Below, piece after piece: positions 44,020-53,726 of a DNA stretch of 64,000 nucleotides (position 1 is its first letter; every line of letters begins with the position of its first letter). The notes under the pieces were generated by a model, which did no database searches, was not told the origin of the DNA, and saw nothing but the letters and a program-made list of their open reading frames with translations. The position numbers and the translations under genes are program-made. Origin of the DNA: Sporosarcina sp. Marseille-Q4943 (GTDB lineage: Bacteria > Bacillota > Bacilli > Bacillales_A > Planococcaceae); assembly GCF_943736995.1 (NCBI RefSeq), contig NZ_OX031157.1:1709001-1773000 (forward strand). The letters are read 5' to 3'.

Positions 44020-46575
44020 TCATGCAGTTACTGTAACCGCTCTGCCTTTCTTCACAAACCTCTTCTCAAAACTCAACCCTAGATAAGCTACACCCAAAAG
44101 AAACACCGTAGCTCCTAGCAGCATAGCGCAGCCCATATACACACTAATTGCAGGATTGTTTAACAGCGTCAAGATCTCCCCGTTCACGATTTTTGGTATG
44201 TTTACATAAAGGAAAGGCGAGTACTGAGCGAAATCATCCAATTTCCAGCTCAACAAATATCCCGAAACACCGATCAAACCTGTGAGCGCATATACGACTA
44301 ACGGCTGGCGGATGAAGAGGCCCAGGACATTCGTCAAAGCAAGCAGGAACAATGCGATACAAACATATAGCAAAAGGGACTTCAACAAATACTCTCCAAG
44401 CGGCATAAAGTGATAACCGCCCTCGAATGCCCGCTGCCCTGTAAAATCAAACGATTGGAATTCTTTTCTGCTATGATAATGCAGCACCGGATACATCCAG
44501 TCGCCAAACCGATTGAACACCGTCCCGACCAGTACAGCGAACAAGAAAATCCCGATTGCGCTCCCAATCGCTACAACGGAACTAAATAGCACTTTCCCAA
44601 GAAAAAGGGAACGCTTCGTGATCGGCAATGTCTCAAGCAACTGCAACGTCGGCCTCTTCCCTCGCTCACCAGATAAGCCTGCACCTACGAGGATTAGGAA
44701 TAAAATCAGCGGAATGAAGTACAAATAGTCGCGGAAATACATAAAGAGCGAAAATAACCCGCTATGATCCACTTTCCGGTTCGCCTGCTCATTCCATTTC
44801 TTCTCCTTCCGATGTTCCTCTTTCCATTGGTCATGGATGTTCGGAATATAGGTGCCCGCAAATACCGGTTGGATATGATGTTTTTTCATCCACTCTTTTT
44901 GGGCAATCGCTGTTTCATAGCCGAAAATGGTGAGTGGATCATAATTATGCTTTTTAGCCTCTTTCAAGCTTTCAAGATATCGATGGTCATTGAACAGCTG
45001 ATATTCGTATAACGGGGTCCAATCTTTATTTTCATAAGCCTCCAATGCTCGTCCAGCAAGCGCAGCTTCTTCACGGGCTGCATCTATATACTCGTTAAAG
45101 TATTCAATATTATGTCCAAATATGAAATCTCCGTCTTCGCCCCTTGCATTTGCTTCTGCGACCTGCTTCTCCATTTCTTCGATGGCTTCCATAAAGTAAC
45201 TGATGAGTCCCGTCTCATTCTCCGCATCTTCTACAATCGACGCTAACCTTTCGAGAGCCTCAGTCTCCTTCTCCTTCGCTTGTTCCGCGAAATAGAAATA
45301 GCCGACAATAGCAGCAATGAATAAGACGATTAAAGACTGCCTGACAAGCCCCCTCCGCTTCGACTTCCGCCATTCAAACAAACTATTATTCAAAACGGAG
45401 CGGAGATGTGTCATCTTACCTTTATGGTACGGCTTCAGTTCCTCGGCAGCTTTAAATAAACCCCGTTCGCCTTCACGCAAGAAGATGGTTGCTACAAGCA
45501 ATAAACCGCTCCATAGAATCGCAGCTACTGCATATAGCCATATCGGATCGGTCGGCATTTCGGTCAAAAACCGCTCTGCACGGAAGAGCTGGAAAGGGTT
45601 CCAAGGTGTCTGTATGATCGGCAGTGCATCCGTCAGTACAGCGCCGATCATTGTAAGGAAGCCTGTCAGCATAATCGTTGAAAAAGAGCTTCTTAATTGC
45701 GTACCGATAAAAAGCAACACAGCAAAGAGGACAGCCCCCGCTGCCACAAATAGAGTCGTCAAATTCACCAAATGTTGCCATATGGGAATGATGGCGAATG
45801 AATCGCCTGTTTCCAGAAACTTCGGATACAACAAATCATTGAATGTGTCTCCGAAAATAACCGGAATCAACCATCCGCCGATCGCGACGAAAACCAAGTA
45901 GAAAAACGTTACGGTTAGCAATCCCGCGTACTTCGCAAGCAACAACTCCCGTCTGCGGAGAGACTGCGTCCTTAACATCAATAACGTCTGCTGCTCCTTC
46001 TCCGAAGTATATGCGTTCCCGAAAAGGAGTAATAGCAGTAAAAGTCCGGCCGGTCCCAGCAAAATGGGAGTTGTCTCACTCATTTGCAAGGCAGGGGACA
46101 CCGGATCTGTTTCATTGGCATATGGCAAATCACGCTTTACCAAATAAGCATTCTTATCGATAGCCTTTTCCCTTTCCACGCCCTCTAAGGCAGTAAAGAG
46201 ACCACCAGTGTTCTCATACTTTTCCAATAGCGAGTAAAATTCATTCTCGACCAGCGGTATTTCATCCCAACGCTTTCCGTAGATGGCGCTCTTCCATTGA
46301 AACGTGACCGTCGCCATATTGTTCAAGATATCGAATTGCTCCGCCTGCACCTCTGTCAGCTTATTCTCCCGGTTCAATGGCAAGAGCTGCGCGTACAGTT
46401 GGTCGACTTTGAGAACAACTTGAAGTATTTTCTCCTCCGCCTCTTTCGACATCAAATCCTGCTCGATTTTATTTTGATAAAAAAACCATCCAACGGTCAG
46501 CAGCACTATAACCAATAACCAAACAAACTTCTTTTGCCGCCAAATCTTCTTCAGCTCAAACTTCAACAAGCTCAT
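44020..46575 (-). CDS. Double ABC-2 permease (two permease halves in one chain)
   Basis: 851 residues. Two permease modules are joined: the first begins LLKFELKKIWRQKKFVWLL, the second near residue 400 with SVLNNSLFEWRKSKRRGLVRQ. Each has an N-terminal helix, a long extracellular charged segment (about 30-190 and 445-640) and a block of helices. ATG at 46575 is preferred because the upstream 38 codons read as junk overlapping the ATPase gene and MSLLKFELKK is the natural start; the 20-bp overlap couples the genes. With the single upstream ATPase it would form a complete exporter. Substrate unknown. Confidence 0.82.
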   Translation of the reverse strand: MSLLKFELKKIWRQKKFVWLLVIVLLTVGWFFYQNKIEQDLMSKEAEEKILQVVLKVDQLYAQLLPLNRENKLTEVQAEQFDILNNMATVTFQWKSAIYGKRWDEIPLVENEFYSLLEKYENTGGLFTALEGVEREKAIDKNAYLVKRDLPYANETDPVSPALQMSETTPILLGPAGLLLLLLLFGNAYTSEKEQQTLLMLRTQSLRRRELLLAKYAGLLTVTFFYLVFVAIGGWLIPVIFGDTFNDLLYPKFLETGDSFAIIPIWQHLVNLTTLFVAAGAVLFAVLLFIGTQLRSSFSTIMLTGFLTMIGAVLTDALPIIQTPWNPFQLFRAERFLTEMPTDPIWLYAVAAILWSGLLLVATIFLREGERGLFKAAEELKPYHKGKMTHLRSVLNNSLFEWRKSKRRGLVRQSLIVLFIAAIVGYFYFAEQAKEKETEALERLASIVEDAENETGLISYFMEAIEEMEKQVAEANARGEDGDFIFGHNIEYFNEYIDAAREEAALAGRALEAYENKDWTPLYEYQLFNDHRYLESLKEAKKHNYDPLTIFGYETAIAQKEWMKKHHIQPVFAGTYIPNIHDQWKEEHRKEKKWNEQANRKVDHSGLFSLFMYFRDYLYFIPLILFLILVGAGLSGERGKRPTLQLLETLPITKRSLFLGKVLFSSVVAIGSAIGIFLFAVLVGTVFNRFGDWMYPVLHYHSRKEFQSFDFTGQRAFEGGYHFMPLGEYLLKSLLLYVCIALFLLALTNVLGLFIRQPLVVYALTGLIGVSGYLLSWKLDDFAQYSPFLYVNIPKIVNGEILTLLNNPAISVYMGCAMLLGATVFLLGVAYLGLSFEKRFVKKGRAVTVTA

Positions 46576-47452
46576 CGGCCTTTGCCTCCGTGAAGATTTT
46601 CCGATACCGTTCCTCCGATCCAAACACTTTTTTCTCGATATCATCAATGACGACCCGCTCTTGATCCAACAAATAGAACACACGGTCAAGCCCTACATCT
46701 TTCCGGTACAGATGCAAGCGGCCATCCACTACCTCGACAGGTATCCCCACTGCTGCCAATGCCTTTTCCGCCTTCACGACATCGTTTACAGCAATCTGAT
46801 AGCGAACTTGCTCAAATTCCGCCATATTTTCCTGAATCAAATTCCCCTTCTTCAGAAATAAAATTGATGACGTCACCCGGTCGATTTCCGCTAAATTATG
46901 CGAGGATAATAATATCGCCGTTCCTTCATCGCGCAACGCTAGCAGCAACTCGCGCACTCGTATTGCGCTCGTTGGGTCGAGCCCGTTCAACGGTTCATCC
47001 AAAATCATAAGCCTTGGCTTGTTCACGACGGCCATCGCAAGCAGCAAATGCTGTTTCATCCCCAGCGAGTAATTCTTCACTTTCTTATTCAAATAACTCG
47101 TTATGCCAATCCGGTCTGCCGTGTCCAATAACTGCTTCTTTGACAGTCCTTGCACATCGCAAATGAACTGCAAATGATCGTACCCCGTCAAATATTCGTA
47201 TAACACCGTATTGTCCTGCATGAATGAAATCTCCCGAAAAATATTCGGATCCCGATTGCTTTTCCCAAGAACGGTCACATCCCCTTTATTCGCAGGCAAC
47301 AGATTCGTTATGATGTTCAGTAACGTTGACTTCCCCGATCCGTTCGGACCGACAAGCGCAATGATTTGCGGCTCCTCGATCTCAAACGTAATCCCCTTCA
47401 GCACTTGCTCCTTGCCGTATGATTTGTGAATATCTTTGACAGATAAAATCAT
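46556..47452 (-). CDS. ABC transporter ATP-binding protein for the double permease
   Basis: 298 residues. Walker A GPNGSGKST, signature YSLGMKQHLLLAMAV, Walker B LMILDEPLNGLDP and H-loop SSHNLAEID, then a ~90-residue accessory domain, as in bacitracin/lantibiotic-type exporters (BcrA-like). The open frame extends 74 codons upstream without coding character; ATG at 47452 follows GGGGGAG and gives the family start ILSVKDIHKSYG. Confidence 0.9.
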   Translation of the reverse strand: MILSVKDIHKSYGKEQVLKGITFEIEEPQIIALVGPNGSGKSTLLNIITNLLPANKGDVTVLGKSNRDPNIFREISFMQDNTVLYEYLTGYDHLQFICDVQGLSKKQLLDTADRIGITSYLNKKVKNYSLGMKQHLLLAMAVVNKPRLMILDEPLNGLDPTSAIRVRELLLALRDEGTAILLSSHNLAEIDRVTSSILFLKKGNLIQENMAEFEQVRYQIAVNDVVKAEKALAAVGIPVEVVDGRLHLYRKDVGLDRVFYLLDQERVVIDDIEKKVFGSEERYRKIFTEAKADELVEV

Positions 47453-47534
47453 GACCCCCAACTCCCCCTTTCCATTTATCTCCATTGTACTATACTTTAA
47501 ATTTAATTGGCAGAAAAGATAGAATTTAACGCAA

Positions 47535-47582
47535 ATAAAAAAAACAATCCACCTCGCTATTAACTTTGAGGTGAATTGTTTT
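47535..47582 (-). terminator. Terminator after yugN
   Basis: AACAATCCACCTC / GAGGTGAATTGTT stem, 12-base loop, TTTTTTTTATTT after it on the minus strand. Confidence 0.85.
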
Positions 47583-47595
47583 GCTTTGCTTTGCT

Positions 47596-48030
47596 TCAAC
47601 TTGATTTCAACAAATTCTGTGCATACATACAGTCTAAAAGGTCCTTCACGGCAACTTCCCCTGCATGGATCCATCTGTTTTTATTAATGATCTTTCCGTC
47701 CTTATCAATTGGTTGCTGGAATTGGCTGAAGCCTGTCGCGTCCAATAGTGAATCACCGTCCCGATCGAGACCTACGTGTACGACATGCTTGATGATATAA
47801 GGGGTTCCGAATTTAATGGACGCTTCATAATCGTCAAGCTCGCCTTGCGTTACGAAAAAAGGGATTCGGATATAAATTGTTTCGCCGCCTTCTTGGCATA
47901 AAATATGGTCAAAGCATCCTCGGTCATAATCCCAGTTTCCACCTATGTGATAGCCGAGCTCGCGAATACAATCGCTCACTACTCCAAAAGAAGCGGTTTG
48001 CCCTTCAAGCTCCGTTTGTAATTTCAACAT
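47596..48030 (-). CDS. yugN: YugN-like family protein
   Basis: 144 residues, single domain, cytosolic. Family blocks: CIRELGYHIGGNWDYDRGCFDHIL, ETIYIRIPFFVTQGELDD, PYIIKHVVHVGLDRDGDSLLDATGFSQFQQPIDKDG, and RWIHAGEVAVKDLL. The protein family is widespread in Bacillales, but its role is not established. Strong GAGGAGGAG site; own terminator, so probably monocistronic. Confidence 0.85.
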   Translation of the reverse strand: MLKLQTELEGQTASFGVVSDCIRELGYHIGGNWDYDRGCFDHILCQEGGETIYIRIPFFVTQGELDDYEASIKFGTPYIIKHVVHVGLDRDGDSLLDATGFSQFQQPIDKDGKIINKNRWIHAGEVAVKDLLDCMYAQNLLKSS

Positions 48031-48190
48031 GATTTCTCCTCCTCCTAAGTCATTTGCTTTTCAGCATTCACAAAAGAAGAGGGAGACATACCCCATGTCT
48101 ATACAAAGAGAATGAAAGATAGCGATTACCATCCTTCCTTCGCGGCTATACTTATGAAAACACCAATTTCATTAGATGAAGGAGATAAAT

Positions 48191-48697
48191 ATGACTACCA
48201 TACATAACGGGCAGACGCATTCGAATAATAGGGCATTATTTGCACGTCGCAACCTTTGGTCAGGCATTTTGTTCGGGTTAGGTTTTGTCGCTTTTCTTGA
48301 TGAGACATTGTTCCATCAACTTCTCCATTGGCATAAATTTTACGATAAATCGACTGTCGCGGTCGGTCTCGTATCGGATGGGCTGTTTCACGCATTCAGC
48401 TGGTTTGCGACCGTTGGCGGGTTGTACCTCGTTGCTGATCTGCGGAGACGTGATGCTCTTTGGCATAAGATGTGGTGGGGTGGAAAATTGCTTGGCGGCG
48501 GGGCTTTTCAGCTTTACGACGGCACGATCCAGCATAAGATCATGCGTATCCACCAAATCCGGTACAATGTCGATATTTTACCGTATGATCTTGTGTGGAA
48601 TATTTCCGCTGCTATCATGATTGCAGTCGGCATTGGATTGATTGCAAGCGCGAAACGCGATCAGCGTGAAGGGAAAGGAGCGTTTGCCAATGCATGA
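48191..48697 (+). CDS. DUF2243 membrane protein
   Basis: 168 residues with four hydrophobic segments. FGLGFVAFLDETLFHQLLHWHKFYD and LGGGAFQLYDGTIQHKIMRIHQIRYNVD carry several His residues placed near membrane faces, a possible metal- or heme-binding array. ATG at 48191 has AAGGAG six bases upstream. It overlaps ctaG by 8 bases; the pairing of DUF2243 with ctaG suggests a joint role in terminal oxidase assembly. Confidence 0.85.
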   Translation: MTTIHNGQTHSNNRALFARRNLWSGILFGLGFVAFLDETLFHQLLHWHKFYDKSTVAVGLVSDGLFHAFSWFATVGGLYLVADLRRRDALWHKMWWGGKLLGGGAFQLYDGTIQHKIMRIHQIRYNVDILPYDLVWNISAAIMIAVGIGLIASAKRDQREGKGAFANA

Positions 48698-49472
48698 TGC
48701 TCATTTTTTGTTGACTGATTTGCTTTTTGGCATTTCTGCTCTTCTCGCAATCGGATTATATATCGGGGCTGTAATCATTACAAACAGACGGGGACGCCTT
48801 CGCAAATGGCCTTTGCTACGAACAGCTTCTTTCGTTGCAGGTGTATTTCTTGCCGCGGCTGCATTGGTCGGTCCACTCGCCCGTCTATCCCATGCGGACT
48901 TCACAGCTCACATGGTAGGGCATTTACTGCTCGGCATGCTCGCCCCTCTTCTCATTGCACTCGCTGCACCGATGACATTAGTATTGCGCACACTCAACGT
49001 TCAGTTAGCAAGAAAATTGAGCCGTCTGCTGCAAAGCCCTTTCATAGGCTTCTACACAAACCCGATCGTCGCTTCTGTCTTGAACATCGGCGGGTTATGG
49101 CTGCTCTATACGACCGATTTGTATTCAGCGATGCATTCGAGCCTATTGCTCCATATCATCATTCATATCCATGTCTTCCTAGCCGGCTATTTATTCACAA
49201 TTTCTTTGCTCTATATCGACCCGGTCTTCCACCGTTTCAGTTACACGTACAGGACTGTCGTCTTCATTATGGCGCTTGCCGGCCATGGCATCCTATCAAA
49301 ATTTATCTACGCCTACCCACCGGAAGGCGTTCCGGTAGAACAGGTGAGGATTGGTGCCATGCTCATGTATTATGGTGGCGATGCAATTGATCTGTTGCTA
49401 ATTTTTATTTTGTTCAGGCATTGGTATCAATCGGTCCGTCCTCGCAAACTTGTTTCAGTGGAACCATTTTGA
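48690..49472 (+). CDS. ctaG: Caa3-type oxidase assembly protein CtaG family
   Basis: 260 residues with about seven helices. Matches the CtaG (Caa3_CtaG) family: ARLSHADFTAHMVGHLLLGMLAPLLIALAAP, LLLHIIIHIHVFLAGYLFTISLLYIDP and MALAGHGILSKFIYAYPP, with conserved His pairs in the membrane. Needed for copper-dependent maturation of cytochrome caa3 oxidase in B. subtilis. No oxidase genes lie nearby. ATG at 48690, AAAGGAG nine bases before. Confidence 0.88.
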   Translation: MHDAHFLLTDLLFGISALLAIGLYIGAVIITNRRGRLRKWPLLRTASFVAGVFLAAAALVGPLARLSHADFTAHMVGHLLLGMLAPLLIALAAPMTLVLRTLNVQLARKLSRLLQSPFIGFYTNPIVASVLNIGGLWLLYTTDLYSAMHSSLLLHIIIHIHVFLAGYLFTISLLYIDPVFHRFSYTYRTVVFIMALAGHGILSKFIYAYPPEGVPVEQVRIGAMLMYYGGDAIDLLLIFILFRHWYQSVRPRKLVSVEPF

Positions 49473-49474
49473 TT

Positions 49475-49555
49475 TTATCGGTCATTTCCGGGGAGTTATC
49501 GGTCACCTGTGGGGTGTTATCGGTCACTTTCACAAGTTTATTATCATTTCGTGGC
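49475..49555 (+). repeat. Phased short-repeat array, 21-bp period (array 3)
   Basis: TTATCGGTCA at 49475, 49496 and 49517, exactly 21 bases apart, then a degenerate unit (TTATTATCATTTCG) near 49538. It begins two bases after the ctaG stop and fills the gap to the convergent hydrolase gene. Same unit and period as array 1, including the degenerate last unit. Confidence 0.85.
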
Positions 49556-49580
49556 CTTTTACCTAGTGAAAATCCCCACT

Positions 49581-50567
49581 TTAATTTTCCCCAGCAACTT
49601 GGAAAGACCCTTCCTTCCACTCATGCAACCACGCATCAAGATACTTGATTGCATCTGCATGGATCGGTTTGCCGATCGTCTTGATGTAATCCTTCTTATA
49701 TGTAGAAGCGGAAAGTGGTGTCAGCTGTTCTTTCAATCCATGATCCATATTTTCGACAACGATGCATGTCGACGGTCCTTTTACGTTTTCAGGAATCCTT
49801 TTCGCGAATTCAACGCTTGATTGGAAATCCTTTGAGCCATTAATCGCCAACACAGGACATGCGATTTGTTGTAAGCCCTCGACAATATCAAAATCGAAAT
49901 GTTCGCGGTAATATTTTGCGGGCATCTTAAATAAACCGCCAATCCGGATGACATCCTTATTTGACGTCGTTAATTTCCGGTACGTTGCTTGTGCCTGTTT
50001 TTCGCTTTTATCCAACGTATTGAATTTCCGGATGATGAACCCTTGCAAACCTTTCGCATGCTTCAACTCGGAGTATAATTGGTGCCTTTGGAGATCCAGA
50101 CTTTCACGCAACCCCCCGCCACCGCCGGACAATAAAACCAATCCATGAAACGGCCTCTTCGCGTATAATGCAGTCCCGACAATACATCCCTCACTATGGC
50201 CTACTACGATGAGCCGATGCGGATCGATGTCAGGATGGGACGCCAAAAAACCAAGGGCATTTGCCGCATCCGTCACCGCGTCCCAAAGCCCTGTCTTTTC
50301 AAAGTTCCCTTCGCTTTCTCCAACGCCCCGTTTGTCATATCGAAGCGTTGCAAACCCAATGGTCGAAAGGTGCTCAGCCAGTTCCTTGTATATATTGAAC
50401 TGGAATTTCCCTTTTTCCGCGTTGGCATCCCGGTTCAGTTTGCCCGATCCCGCAAGTATCAGGATTGCTGGGAGCTTACCTTCCCTACTTGAAGGCAACG
50501 TCAGTGTTCCCTTCAATAAAACATCGCTTTTAATGACGACCTCTTTATTCTCGACATGGAACCCCAT
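49581..50567 (-). CDS. Alpha/beta hydrolase (S33-like)
   Basis: 328 residues from the ATG at 50567 (GGGGAG about six bases upstream; an ATG two codons earlier touches the site). Nucleophile elbow GHSEG with Ser125, oxyanion region LILAGSGKLNRDAN, and likely Asp and His in NGSKDFQSS and ENMDHGLKEQL. No signal peptide. The B. subtilis relatives are annotated as esterases or peptidases; substrate not predictable. Confidence 0.88.
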   Translation of the reverse strand: MGFHVENKEVVIKSDVLLKGTLTLPSSREGKLPAILILAGSGKLNRDANAEKGKFQFNIYKELAEHLSTIGFATLRYDKRGVGESEGNFEKTGLWDAVTDAANALGFLASHPDIDPHRLIVVGHSEGCIVGTALYAKRPFHGLVLLSGGGGGLRESLDLQRHQLYSELKHAKGLQGFIIRKFNTLDKSEKQAQATYRKLTTSNKDVIRIGGLFKMPAKYYREHFDFDIVEGLQQIACPVLAINGSKDFQSSVEFAKRIPENVKGPSTCIVVENMDHGLKEQLTPLSASTYKKDYIKTIGKPIHADAIKYLDAWLHEWKEGSFQVAGEN

Positions 50568-50644
50568 CGGCATCTCCCCTTTTTCCTAAATGCATCATAA
50601 CCCTTTAGTTTATGATTCGATGGATTCCTCCTATTCCCCTTCGT

Positions 50645-51580
50645 CTACACAAACAATATTCCTGATAAATACACGACAAACGTTACTGTGATCGCACTTA
50701 ACACCGTTGAGAACAGGACTGTTTGTGCTGCCAGATCCGGGTGTACATCATATTCCAATGCAAGTGTCGAACTGTTTCTTGATGTCGGGAAAGAACTCGC
50801 AATGAATAATGATTGAGCAACAATGCCATCTAGACCGAAAAGAAAAATGAGGAGCAATGCAACACTTGGGCCGATGACAAGCCTCCCGATACTGCTCGTA
50901 ACAATCGTCCAATTAACGATCGTCTTCAACTCAATTTGCGCGAGCTGCGCTCCCAACAAAATAAGAGCGATCGCCAAAAATGCATCCGCCAGATGACTGA
51001 TTGGTAACCATACGAAGTTCGGAATCGGGACTTGCAGCCAATTCAATAAGCTGCCGAGGAGCATCGCGTGAATGACGGGCATTTTCAATAGCGACTTCAG
51101 GATTTCCAACCCGGACTTTGTCGCGGATATCAAATTGTACAATCCATATGTATAGGTTAATACGTTTTGAAAGACCATCACGATAATTTGAATGGAGATG
51201 CCGAGGGGATTCGCGTGGAATAGTAGCTGACTGACCGGTATTCCATAATTCCCGGAGTTGATTAACGAAATACTGTTTTTGAATATCGCAGCTTCCCCTC
51301 TGTCTAGCTTCAATAATTTACTCAATATCGTTGTGACGATGATGATCATTAAACTGAAGGCGACTAGGTAACCGATGATTTCCAGCAGGACCTGGACATC
51401 GATCTCTGTTTCGTAAAGATTGATGAAAACGGCTGCCGGCATGAGACAATATGTAATTAAGTTCGAAACTGCTCTTAGATTAAATGTGAATTTCCTTTGT
51501 AAACCTGCACCGAGGACTACTAGGATTAAAATGGGTAAGATTACATTTAAGAAAATGGATCCTATGAATATGATGGCCAC
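50645..51580 (-). CDS. AEC family transporter (auxin efflux carrier type)
   Basis: 311 residues, about ten helices. ISLINSGNYGIPVSQLLFHANPLG in the first half and IASSFPTSRNSSTLALEYDVHPDLAAQTVLFSTVLSAIT in the second are the AEC inverted-repeat motifs. Such proteins export or import small organic acids (malate, malonate). The GTG at 51580 sits very close to its AGGGGG, so the start is uncertain. Confidence 0.87.
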   Translation of the reverse strand: MAIIFIGSIFLNVILPILILVVLGAGLQRKFTFNLRAVSNLITYCLMPAAVFINLYETEIDVQVLLEIIGYLVAFSLMIIIVTTILSKLLKLDRGEAAIFKNSISLINSGNYGIPVSQLLFHANPLGISIQIIVMVFQNVLTYTYGLYNLISATKSGLEILKSLLKMPVIHAMLLGSLLNWLQVPIPNFVWLPISHLADAFLAIALILLGAQLAQIELKTIVNWTIVTSSIGRLVIGPSVALLLIFLFGLDGIVAQSLFIASSFPTSRNSSTLALEYDVHPDLAAQTVLFSTVLSAITVTFVVYLSGILFV

Positions 51581-51674
51581 CCCCTATATCTATTTAAAGA
51601 AATCTCTTCCATTATGAGTATACAGGAATGCGATATGTTGTTGTAATTATGAAAAAGTTATGACATGACATAAG

Positions 51675-51706
51675 AAAAGGACTTCCCTCTACTTGGAAGT
51701 CCTTTT
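51675..51706. terminator. Terminator after yfkAB
   Basis: AAAAGGACTTCC / GGAAGTCCTTTT with an 8-base loop. Confidence 0.85.
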
Positions 51707-51708
51707 CC

Positions 51709-52839
51709 TCAATCTTCTACAATATTCGCCCGTTTCACAGTGAAATCTTCCTCCGGATAATACGCATCTTTCACCAAAAGGTTCGGTCCCAAGCATTTTA
51801 CAGCTGGACAATGGCATCCGATTGATTTTGCAAGCGGACGTTCCAGCCATCTGTCGAGCATTTCGGGCAGCGAATCATGCTGGATGTTGCCCATTGAAGG
51901 AGTATCGCCGAAATCCGTTACGATGACGTCCCCTGTGAAAATGTTGACGTTCAGACGGGAGCGGCCGTCCGGGTCGTTTCGCACCGATACATTTTTGCTG
52001 TTGTAAATGCGTTTCAACAGCTTCAAATCTTCTTCATTTTGACTGCAAGGATAGAACGGCAACGTGCCGAAGAGCATCCATACGTCTTCATTCCGCATAT
52101 CCAATAATTCATGGATCGCCTCTCTCGTTTCGCCGAGAGACAGCACCTCAAGCTGTGAAGCGAAGTCACTTGGGTACATCGGGTGCACTTCATGTCTCGC
52201 GCACTTCATCTCCTCGACGATTTGTCGATGAATATGAGCGAGATGCGGGAGAGTTCGTTTATTCAACATCGTCTCCGCAGAAACCATGACGCCAGCCTCC
52301 GCCAATGCCCGGCTATTGTCGATCATCCGCTGGAACTGCTCGGCGCGGCGTTCCCTTGGTGGCTTTCTTTCCATATTCGCGAATCCGCCGTCCACGAAAT
52401 CATCGACAGTGCCCCAGTTATGGGAAATATGCAGGACATCCAAATAAGGAGCTATTCCCATATAACGCTCAAGCGGCATCGTCAAATTCGAATTCATTTG
52501 CGTACGAATTCCGCGTTCATGTGCATATTTTAATAAAGGTAAAACATATTGTTCAATCGACTTTTTGGAGAACATCGGCTCTCCGCCTGTAATGCTGATC
52601 GTCCGTAAGTGTGGTATTTCGTCGAGTCGGGATAGAAGCAAGTCGATCGGCAATGCATCCGGATCTTTATGCTGCAACATATAGCCGACCGCGCAATGCT
52701 CGCATCGCATATTGCACAAATATGTAGTCGTGAATTCAATGCTCGATAATGTTAATTTGCCATGCTCCTGCACGTCCAAGTAAGCTTCCCACGGATCGTA
52801 AGCAGGTGACATTTTGTTTAGTGTTGCTATAGTATTCAT
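51709..52839 (-). CDS. yfkAB: Radical SAM / CxCxxxxC protein YfkAB
   Basis: 376 residues. Radical SAM cluster motif CNMRCEHC (CxxxCxxC) near 42-49, GGEP SAM-binding motif at ISITGGEPMF, and a C-terminal CHCPAVKC (CxCxxxxC) that likely binds a second iron-sulfur cluster, the family hallmark. The reaction is unknown. ATG after GGGAG. Flanked by terminators, so monocistronic. Confidence 0.9.
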   Translation of the reverse strand: MNTIATLNKMSPAYDPWEAYLDVQEHGKLTLSSIEFTTTYLCNMRCEHCAVGYMLQHKDPDALPIDLLLSRLDEIPHLRTISITGGEPMFSKKSIEQYVLPLLKYAHERGIRTQMNSNLTMPLERYMGIAPYLDVLHISHNWGTVDDFVDGGFANMERKPPRERRAEQFQRMIDNSRALAEAGVMVSAETMLNKRTLPHLAHIHRQIVEEMKCARHEVHPMYPSDFASQLEVLSLGETREAIHELLDMRNEDVWMLFGTLPFYPCSQNEEDLKLLKRIYNSKNVSVRNDPDGRSRLNVNIFTGDVIVTDFGDTPSMGNIQHDSLPEMLDRWLERPLAKSIGCHCPAVKCLGPNLLVKDAYYPEEDFTVKRANIVED

Positions 52840-52924
52840 TTCTATGACTCCCTATTAATTAATTACATTAAAATAGTATGAGCTTCATTCCTTTCTTTTG
52901 CAACTTCAAGTCTCTACAACAAAA

Positions 52925-52967
52925 AGACAAAAAACATCGCGAGGGCTACCCGCGATGCTTTGTCTTT
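52925..52967 (-). terminator. Terminator of the amino-acid ABC operon
   Basis: GCATCGCGGG...CTCGCGATG stem followed by TTTTTTGTCTTTTT on the minus strand. Confidence 0.8.
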
Positions 52968-52988
52968 GCTATTAAACTGAAACTTCTT

Positions 52989-53714
52989 TTACAAATCCAC
53001 CATCTCTAAAAACTGCTTTGTCCGCTCGTTCGTGGAGTGGTTGAAGAATGTCTCAGGGTCGGCATCTTCAATGATGCGCCCTTCGTCCAGCATGATGATT
53101 CGGTCCGCTACTTCTTTGGCGAACTTCATTTCATGTGTGACGACGACCATCGTCATGCCGTCATTTGCGAGGTCTTGCATAACCCCAAGCACTTCGCCGA
53201 CGAGCTCCGGATCGAGTGCAGACGTCGGTTCGTCGAATAATAGCGCTTTCGGTTCCATTGCGAGCGCACGCGCGATGGCGACCCGCTGCTTCTGTCCGCC
53301 CGATAATTTATTCGGATACACATCGGCCTTATCGGACAGGCCAACTTTGTCCAACAGGGCAAGCGCTAATTGCTTCGCCTTCTCCTTGTCCGCCTTCTTT
53401 ACAATTAATGGCGCTTCCATAATGTTTTCAAGCACCGTCTTATGCGGAAACAGGTTGAAGTGCTGGAACACCATGCCCACTTCTGCACGGACATTCGATA
53501 AGTCGTCCTTCTTCCGGTCGATTTTCCGCCCGTCGATCAAAATGTCCCCTTCTTGCGCCTTTTCAAGGAAATTGAGGCAGCGAAGCAACGTGCTCTTACC
53601 AGATCCACTCACTCCGACGAGTACGACGACCTCGCCCGGATTTATATCAATATCGATTCCTTTCAATACTTCGAGATCGCCGAATGATTTATGGAGATTC
53701 ATTGTTTTGATCAT
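52989..53714 (-). CDS. Polar amino-acid ABC importer ATPase (GlnQ type)
   Basis: 241 residues. Walker [10 protein letters not shown], signature [16 protein letters not shown], Walker [20 protein letters not shown], and [14 protein letters not shown] near the end, as in GlnQ/HisP. Last of a three-gene operon (binding protein, permease, ATPase). Confidence 0.95.
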   Translation of the reverse strand: MIKTMNLHKSFGDLEVLKGIDIDINPGEVVVLVGVSGSGKSTLLRCLNFLEKAQEGDILIDGRKIDRKKDDLSNVRAEVGMVFQHFNLFPHKTVLENIMEAPLIVKKADKEKAKQLALALLDKVGLSDKADVYPNKLSGGQKQRVAIARALAMEPKALLFDEPTSALDPELVGEVLGVMQDLANDGMTMVVVTHEMKFAKEVADRIIMLDEGRIIEDADPETFFNHSTNERTKQFLEMVDL

Positions 53715-53726
53715 ATCGTTCCCTCC

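Noticed and set aside
49414..49620. Minus-strand open frame of 68 codons with repeats VTDNTPQ-VTDNSPE
   Set aside because: The repeat peptides come from the 21-bp array, whose period keeps any frame open; no ribosome site, and the frame crosses the ctaG end.
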